A DNA stretch of 18,380 nucleotides from Peptococcaceae bacterium UBA7185 (GTDB lineage Bacteria > Bacillota > Peptococcia > Peptococcales > Peptococcaceae), in contig DKVF01000025.1 in assembly GCA_002491065.1 (NCBI GenBank), positions 1 through 18,380 on the forward strand, given 5' to 3'. The notes below the pieces were generated by a model. That model worked only from the letters and a program-made list of their open reading frames with translations, had not been told where the DNA came from and made no database searches. The translations under genes and the position numbers were made by a program. This document shows, piece by piece, positions 13,688 to 18,380 of the stretch (position 1 is its first letter; the number at the start of each line of letters is the position of its first letter).

Positions 13688-15547
13688 TTATTTTTCTTTT
13701 ACTTCTGTCTGTGCCTGTCTGCGATTCAGCTGATTGACCGCAATGCCAACGCCGAACAAGGTCCAGAAGATAGGCGCTACGGACACGATGGAGTCATTGA
13801 AGAATCCCGCGCCCAAATATCCAATGACGGCCAAGGTAAGCGCCGCACCGACAGCCTGCTGCGCGCCGTATTCTTTGCGCAGAGCGTACAATTTGAAGCC
13901 GTCGACCAAATATGCCGCCATCATCACTAAGAAGGCTAATAACGCAATTCCGCCCTCGTTGATGCCGATTTGCAAATATAAATTGTGCGGTTTATCTACA
14001 ATCATTTGCGTAGTATCATAAGCATACAATTTTCCCAAGAGATCGCCCTGCGGGAATTCGGCGAAGAACGTATCCGGTCCTTTTCCGATCAACAGACTGT
14101 CTAACAAAACTGGGAAACTGCGGGACCAAATATAGCCGCGGGCCGAGCCCAATTTTTCTTTGCCCTGGAAGCCGATAGACGGCGCTTCCTCATAAGCGAT
14201 TTTGTTCATACGACTGTCCACAAAAGCAAAGCCTTCATCGTACAAGCCCAAGATAAATTCAATCTTGTCCCCCAAATAAATACCTAAAAATGGAGTGTTT
14301 ACTTCATTGATTGGCACATATTGCAACTCCATTTTATAATTGCCAGCCGTTAAGCTGCAATCCTCTGCAGGCGCCGTCAAATTTTGCCCGTCGCCAGTGG
14401 AGAATACTGGCTGACCGTTGCTGTTCTTCTGAATGTGCAGCGTGCCATCCTGAAATGTAATTGTCGCAGAATCTGCCTGCAAATCAATATGACGCACGGC
14501 AATCTGGTCGTGATAATCCACATCACTGCTGGATACCAGCGTTTTCATATCATTGAGCAAGCTGGGAATACGCGCCAAAGCCAAACCGCCAGTGGCCAGA
14601 TTGACCACAAACACGAAAAGCACCAGCGCCGCCACACAACCGGCAGTAATCTTACCATGTTGCAACAGCTTTTTGCCAAAGAAAATCAAAAAACAAACTG
14701 CTGCCAAAACTAGACCGATAATACCGGCGCGGGAGGTACTGCCTAAGAGTAGGAACAGCGCAATGGCTGTCATCACAGCGCAGAAAATCTGTTGTCTGCG
14801 ATTCTTCAAAAACAGTGCCAGCACCAAAAATAACGGTACCATCATAGCACTGAAGCTGCCCATATAGTTGTAGTGATACATCGTGCCATAGATTTTGCCC
14901 CGTTCAAAGAGCATTTTCAATTCACCTTGGGAACGATAAGTCTCTGGAATAATCAATTTCTTGCCAAATTCGCTGGTAAACAAATCATGCCCGAAAAATT
15001 GAAATACACCCAGGAAACCCATAACCGCTGTCAAAACGCCTAATGGCAAAACAATATATTTGAATTCTGGATGATGGGTGTACGCCCACCATGCATAAAG
15101 CATAATCAGCAGATAAATGAGAATCATTCCCAGCCCTTCACAACGTTCCGGCCCCCCCCATACAGCAATACTCTTGTAGTCAGAAAATACTGTAGACAAG
15201 ATTGCGAACAATGCAAATACTGCCACGGCGCCAAAATAGAGATGCATAGCGCGATTTTGTGCAAAATGGTCCTGCAATCCCTGCGCCTTATAATAGCCAA
15301 ATACACACAGCATATAGATAGCTGTCAAAATTAATGCCCGTGATTTATAAAAAGAGAAAAAATCCGCAGCCTGGTTTTGCGTCCAGAACGCGCGCACATT
15401 TTCCGGAAGTGTAATCAAATTCATCTGTACAATGAGTGGAATCACAGCCAGTACTAAAATGAGCGGTACAAACAATGCCACGCCCAAACGCAGCGAGGGT
15501 TTTCCCTGTTTGCGGGCATTGGCTGCACCTTTACTTTTTTTTGCCAT
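13688..15547 (-). CDS. O-antigen ligase family (WaaL/Wzy) membrane protein
   Basis: 619 residues: a basic N-terminus (KKSKGAANARKQGKPS), then about 12 hydrophobic helices split by a large outer loop at residues about 330-480. The Wzy_C/O-antigen ligase signatures are SLLIGKGPDTFFAEFP and PHNLYLQIGINEGG after that loop, and a run of helices closes the protein. These enzymes join or polymerise surface polysaccharide on undecaprenyl carriers or lipid A at the outer side of the inner membrane. The loop is bigger than in typical WaaL and may bind the acceptor. AAGGAG is 9 nt before the ATG. The gene stands alone between the recombinase and a hairpin terminator. Ligase and polymerase cannot be told apart by sequence. 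Confidence 0.85.
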   Translation of the reverse strand: MAKKSKGAANARKQGKPSLRLGVALFVPLILVLAVIPLIVQMNLITLPENVRAFWTQNQAADFFSFYKSRALILTAIYMLCVFGYYKAQGLQDHFAQNRAMHLYFGAVAVFALFAILSTVFSDYKSIAVWGGPERCEGLGMILIYLLIMLYAWWAYTHHPEFKYIVLPLGVLTAVMGFLGVFQFFGHDLFTSEFGKKLIIPETYRSQGELKMLFERGKIYGTMYHYNYMGSFSAMMVPLFLVLALFLKNRRQQIFCAVMTAIALFLLLGSTSRAGIIGLVLAAVCFLIFFGKKLLQHGKITAGCVAALVLFVFVVNLATGGLALARIPSLLNDMKTLVSSSDVDYHDQIAVRHIDLQADSATITFQDGTLHIQKNSNGQPVFSTGDGQNLTAPAEDCSLTAGNYKMELQYVPINEVNTPFLGIYLGDKIEFILGLYDEGFAFVDSRMNKIAYEEAPSIGFQGKEKLGSARGYIWSRSFPVLLDSLLIGKGPDTFFAEFPQGDLLGKLYAYDTTQMIVDKPHNLYLQIGINEGGIALLAFLVMMAAYLVDGFKLYALRKEYGAQQAVGAALTLAVIGYLGAGFFNDSIVSVAPIFWTLFGVGIAVNQLNRRQAQTEVKEK

Positions 15548-15578
15548 AGAAAAATACTCCTTCCATGTCGATTATTTC

Positions 15579-15618
15579 AACGATTTGTTTATTTGTTTCT
15601 AAAATGATAGAACGATTT
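15579..15618 (+). repeat. Direct repeat AACGATTT, 32 bp apart
   Basis: Two exact 8-bp copies, 15579-15586 and 15611-15618, three helical turns apart in the 72 bp between the recombinase stop and the O-antigen ligase start. This could be a binding site for the recombinase or a regulator; in such AT-rich DNA chance is also likely. Confidence 0.25.
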
Positions 15619-15619
15619 A

Positions 15620-16222
15620 TTATAACATTTCCTGTTCATCATAGCAATCAAATTTTCGTGCGTCGTATTTCTTCTTTATCCTCTGCAGCGTACTTTTACT
15701 GATACCGGTCATTTCACTCACCTGCCGGTATGTATAGCTGTCCAATAACATCACAGCCTCGACCAAGGCTTCTTCTGTGTACTTGGGAGGTCGGCCTTCC
15801 AAGTATCCTGATTTTGTTTTCGCAATAGATTTTCCTTCTGCTGTGCGCTGCAAAATCATATCTCTTTCAAATTCAGCAAAACCCAACATCACTGTCAAAA
15901 TTAATTTTCCGGTGGGCGTGTTGTCTATGGTCCCCATATTTAAAATATTGACACGCACACCCCGTCCCAATAAATGCTGCACCACGTTAATACCCTCTAC
16001 GGTATTGCGTGCAAAGCGATCCAACTTGGTAATAATGAGTGTATCCCCTTCCTTTAAAATCGCCAGCAGCTTGTTAAAATTGGGACGAGAAGTTTTTGTA
16101 CCAGTGAATGCATCCTGATAAAGGACCGTCGCTCCGTTTTGCCTCAAAATCCGCTCCTGTTCCTCCAAACTGTTGCCCTTCACTTGTCCCACTGTGCTCA
16201 CGCGCATGTAGCCATAAATCAT
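15620..16222 (-). CDS. Small serine recombinase (resolvase/invertase family)
   Basis: 200 residues in the classic Tn3-resolvase/DNA-invertase layout. The catalytic domain runs to about residue 140, with Arg7 and the nucleophile Ser9 in YGYMRVST, the second arginine cluster in KLDRFARN (67-73), the dimer-helix start near GFAEFERDMILQR (114-126), and the linker KTKSGYLEGRPP. The C-terminal helix-turn-helix follows at 150-185 (TYRQVSEMTGISKSTLQRIKKKY). All catalytic residues look intact. It could resolve cointegrates or invert a segment. No transposase is nearby, so it is either a relic, a host invertase or a stand-alone element. AAGGGGG precedes the ATG by about 10 nt. Confidence 0.92.
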   Translation of the reverse strand: MIYGYMRVSTVGQVKGNSLEEQERILRQNGATVLYQDAFTGTKTSRPNFNKLLAILKEGDTLIITKLDRFARNTVEGINVVQHLLGRGVRVNILNMGTIDNTPTGKLILTVMLGFAEFERDMILQRTAEGKSIAKTKSGYLEGRPPKYTEEALVEAVMLLDSYTYRQVSEMTGISKSTLQRIKKKYDARKFDCYDEQEML

Positions 16223-16320
16223 GTTGTTGTGTCCCCCTTTAAATTTTTTCTAACATCGGCATAAACACCGACGCCAAAAGGATAGAATATTGTAATGTAG
16301 ATTGAGAAGATATGCGCGGT

Positions 16321-16348
16321 AAGGTATATTACATAGTTTATACACCTT
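16321..16348. repeat. 28-bp imperfect palindrome, possible recombinase site
   Basis: The half-sites AAGGTATATTACAT and AAGGTGTATAAACT (right half read on the minus strand) match at 10 of 14 positions, and the centre is TA. Length, AT-rich arms and a central TA match the crossover subsite of Tn3-type res sites. It lies about 100 bp before the recombinase start and overlaps a weak promoter-like TTAACA/TAATAT pair on the minus strand, so it could also be an autoregulatory operator. Confidence 0.4.
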
Positions 16349-16450
16349 AATGTTAAGTAAAATTATATAACAAATAGGAAGTGCTCTTCAATTTTTTTCT
16401 TCGATATCGTGAAAATTCCTATAATTTACACAAAAATCTAATGATAAAAG

Positions 16451-16480
16451 TTGCAAGAAATACAAATCCTATGGTAAAAT
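16451..16480 (+). promoter_or_regulatory. argS promoter
   Basis: TTGCAA (16451-16456), an 18-bp spacer and TAAAAT (16475-16480). The leader before the ATG at 16536 is only about 50 nt and has no T-box or other recognisable control element. Confidence 0.65.
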
Positions 16481-16535
16481 TATTAGTCACGAAGATGTTT
16501 TTTATAGGATTCTGACAAAGACAGGAGAATGAAAA

Positions 16536-18212
16536 ATGAATTTAGTAGAACAGGTTACCGCACAATTGCGGAATGAAATTGAAGAAGGCATTGCAGAGGC
16601 GAAAGCCGCAGGCCGTTTTGAATATATGGACATGCCTGCATTTGTTGTAGAAGTACCAAAAGATAAATCTCATGGAGACTTTGCCACCAATGCTGCCATG
16701 CTGCTCACAAAACAGGCAAAAATGAAACCGCGAGATATCGCCCAAGCCATTGTAGACAGTCTGCCCAAAGAGAGTAAACTGATTGAAAAAGTAGAAATTG
16801 CCGGTCCCGGTTTTATCAATTTTTATTTGTCCCCTAATTGGGTGTACGACATTTTGCCTGTTGTAGAGGCACAAGATACCGCTTACGGTTCAGTGGATTT
16901 AGGACACGGAGAAAAAGTACAAATCGAATTTGTCAGCGCCAACCCTACCGGTTTGCTGCATATGGGAAACGCGCGCGGCGGTGCATTGGGCGATTCCCTG
17001 GCCAATTTGCTCAAAATGGCTGGATACGATGTCACCAAGGAATATTACATTAATGATGCCGGTAATCAGATTGTCAATTTGGGACTCTCTTTGGAAGCCC
17101 GTTATCGTCAGGAACTGGGCGATGTAGACTATCCTTTCCCAGAAAAAGGTTATCACGGTAAGGATATTATTGATACTGCCAAACGTATTATTGCAGAAGT
17201 AGGCGACAACTACCTGCAGTTGCCTGAAGAAGAACGTCAGCAGAAGATGATTGCCACGGCATTGGAAGAAAAACTCTCCGCAATCAAAAGTGGCCTTCAC
17301 GAATTCGGTGTAGATTATGATGTTTGGTTCAGCGAAACCACACTGCATGAAAGCGGCGCCATCCAAGAGGTTGTAGATTTGTTGACCGAAAAAGGCATGA
17401 CCTATGAAAAAGACGATGCATTGTGGCTGAAAACTACTTCCTTTGGTGATGAAAAAGACGAAGTGCTGATTCGCTCCAATGGAATTCCCACCTACTATGC
17501 GGCGGATATTGCTTATCACAAAAATAAATTCGACCGCGGATTTAAACGCGTGATCAATATTTGGGGTGCTGACCACCACGGTCATGTTGCCCGCATGAAA
17601 GGTGCAATGGACGCACTCGGCTATGATTCTGAAAATCTCACCATTATGCTGATGCAGCTGGTACGGTTGTATCAGGGCGGCGAAGTCGTGCGTATGTCCA
17701 AACGTACCGGACAATATGTAACCTTGCAGGAATTAATCGAGGATGTAGGGAAGGATGCAGCCCGCTATTTCTTCATCATGCGCAACCCCGACAGCCATCT
17801 GGACTTTGATTTGGACTTAGCGAAGCAGCAATCCAGCGACAACCCTGTATATTATGTGCAGTACGCCCATGCGCGTATCAACAGCATTTTGGGTGCCACC
17901 GGTATGCCTACGCCAAAAGCTGCTGACTGTGATTTGACACTGCTAAAAGAAGAAGCCGAATTGGCGCTCATTCGTAAAATTGCCGATTTGCCCAACGAAA
18001 TCGCCTATGCTGCCGAAGAGCTGGCGCCCTATCGCCTGGCTCGCTATGCGACAGATTTGGCTACCATGTTCCACAGCTTCTACAATAGCTGCCGTGTTTT
18101 AACCGACGATGCCGCATTGAAAAACGCCCGTCTGGTATTGGTAAACGCTGCCCGTATTGCACTGCGCAATGTACTCACCCTATTAGGCGTCTCCGCGCCG
18201 GAACGGATGTAA
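16536..18212 (+). CDS. argS: Arginyl-tRNA synthetase
   Basis: 558-residue class I synthetase that charges tRNA-Arg with arginine in the cytoplasm. The HIGH motif is HMGN at 142-145 within SANPTGLLHMGNARGGALGD. The KMSKS-type loop is MSKRTGQ near residue 390. An N-terminal Add-1 domain (residues 1-110) that contacts the tRNA and a C-terminal DALR anticodon-binding domain (about 440-558, with ALRNVLTLLGVSAPERM at the end) complete the usual layout and length. AGGAG lies 8 nt before the ATG. It is a single-gene unit with its own promoter and terminator. Confidence 0.97.
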   Translation: MNLVEQVTAQLRNEIEEGIAEAKAAGRFEYMDMPAFVVEVPKDKSHGDFATNAAMLLTKQAKMKPRDIAQAIVDSLPKESKLIEKVEIAGPGFINFYLSPNWVYDILPVVEAQDTAYGSVDLGHGEKVQIEFVSANPTGLLHMGNARGGALGDSLANLLKMAGYDVTKEYYINDAGNQIVNLGLSLEARYRQELGDVDYPFPEKGYHGKDIIDTAKRIIAEVGDNYLQLPEEERQQKMIATALEEKLSAIKSGLHEFGVDYDVWFSETTLHESGAIQEVVDLLTEKGMTYEKDDALWLKTTSFGDEKDEVLIRSNGIPTYYAADIAYHKNKFDRGFKRVINIWGADHHGHVARMKGAMDALGYDSENLTIMLMQLVRLYQGGEVVRMSKRTGQYVTLQELIEDVGKDAARYFFIMRNPDSHLDFDLDLAKQQSSDNPVYYVQYAHARINSILGATGMPTPKAADCDLTLLKEEAELALIRKIADLPNEIAYAAEELAPYRLARYATDLATMFHSFYNSCRVLTDDAALKNARLVLVNAARIALRNVLTLLGVSAPERM

Positions 18213-18276
18213 TCAGCAAAATAGCTTTTTCAAAGTTTCTGCAGAAAAATAAACAGAATGATACTTTATCATTATA

Positions 18277-18313
18277 AAAACCGGAAGCTCTTATTTTGAG
18301 GGTTTCCGGTTTT
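18277..18313 (+). terminator. argS terminator
   Basis: 10-bp stem AAAACCGGAA (18277-18286) with TTCCGGTTTT (18304-18313), extended by CTC/GAG near the loop, ending in TTTTGC. Nearly symmetric, so it can also stop transcription from the right. Confidence 0.85.
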
Positions 18314-18344
18314 GCATATCGCAAAAAGCCACATTGGCTGCAAA

Positions 18345-18380
18345 CAAAAAAGAGCCACTCTGCCGCTTACAAACAGAATA
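18345..18380 (-). repeat. Partial second copy of the 12935-12975 terminator element
   Basis: The core GCCGCTTACAA is shared, and the inner stem keeps pairing with a changed wobble position (CTGTT with AGCGG on the minus strand, against CTGCT with AGCGG). A run of six T follows on the minus strand after the arm GAGTGGCTCT. The other arm lies beyond the window. It would be a minus-strand terminator for something to the right. Confidence 0.5.

Noticed and set aside
16481..16535. T-box or riboswitch before argS
   Set aside because: The leader is only about 50 nt and contains no T-box sequence or terminator pair.
16899..17714. 271-codon open frame on the minus strand
   Set aside because: Lies entirely inside argS, whose motifs are clear; no ribosome site, and composition rich in Phe/His/Gln typical of antisense shadows.
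1..18380. CRISPR array, rRNA, tRNA or insertion sequence
   Set aside because: No regularly spaced repeats, no tRNA cloverleaf or rRNA sequence, and no transposase or terminal inverted repeats were seen; the only mobile-type gene is the lone serine recombinase.

Overview
The window looks like chromosome from a low-to-mid GC anaerobic Firmicute with an outer membrane, most likely a Negativicute (a Phascolarctobacterium-like gut organism is my guess from gene content, not a proven assignment). Three things point this way: Firmicutes-type genes (a SpoIIAB/SigF-like pair, a CwlD-like amidase, strong AGGAGG ribosome sites), a Firmicutes-type parS site, and an O-antigen ligase family protein next to membrane-bound cytochrome c respiration.

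Left part, 1-8168, minus strand: one long operon reading resB - ccsA - RsbRD_N-domain gene - dsrK - dsrJ - dsrO - dsrP - dsrM, closed by two or three tandem terminators (213-326). It encodes a DsrMKJOP-type membrane complex plus the system II haem-attachment machinery (ResB/CcsA) that its triheme subunit DsrJ needs. The complex would pass electrons between the menaquinone pool, periplasmic redox carriers and a cytoplasmic thiol/disulfide partner. No dsrAB, dsrC or qmo gene is in the window, so the terminal acceptor cannot be read from here.

8325-10109, minus strand: a second operon, PspC-domain peptide - short CbiX chelatase - SpoIIAB/RsbW-like anti-sigma kinase - SigF/SigB-type sigma factor. 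10264-11077: a two-helix membrane peptide (+) and an unrecognised 207-residue protein (-), convergent and overlapping. 11280-12765, plus strand: a HAD phosphatase and an N-acetylmuramoyl-L-alanine amidase.

12766-13687 looks empty to a normal gene caller but is the most interesting stretch. It holds a perfect 16-bp parS site (12882-12897) and a candidate type I toxin-antitoxin locus. The toxin candidate is a 47-residue hydrophobic/basic peptide on the minus strand (13131-13274) with a good promoter, a structured leader and a sequestered ribosome site. Facing it on the plus strand is a small RNA of about 85 nt with its own promoter, 5' hairpin and perfect 10-bp terminator stem, antisense to the toxin mRNA 3' region. 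The toxin mRNA would end at a wobble-paired terminator (12935-12975), and a related copy begins at the right edge of the window.

13688-18212: an O-antigen ligase family protein and a small serine recombinase (both -), the latter preceded by a 28-bp imperfect palindrome that resembles a resolvase crossover site, then argS (+) with a clear promoter and terminator.
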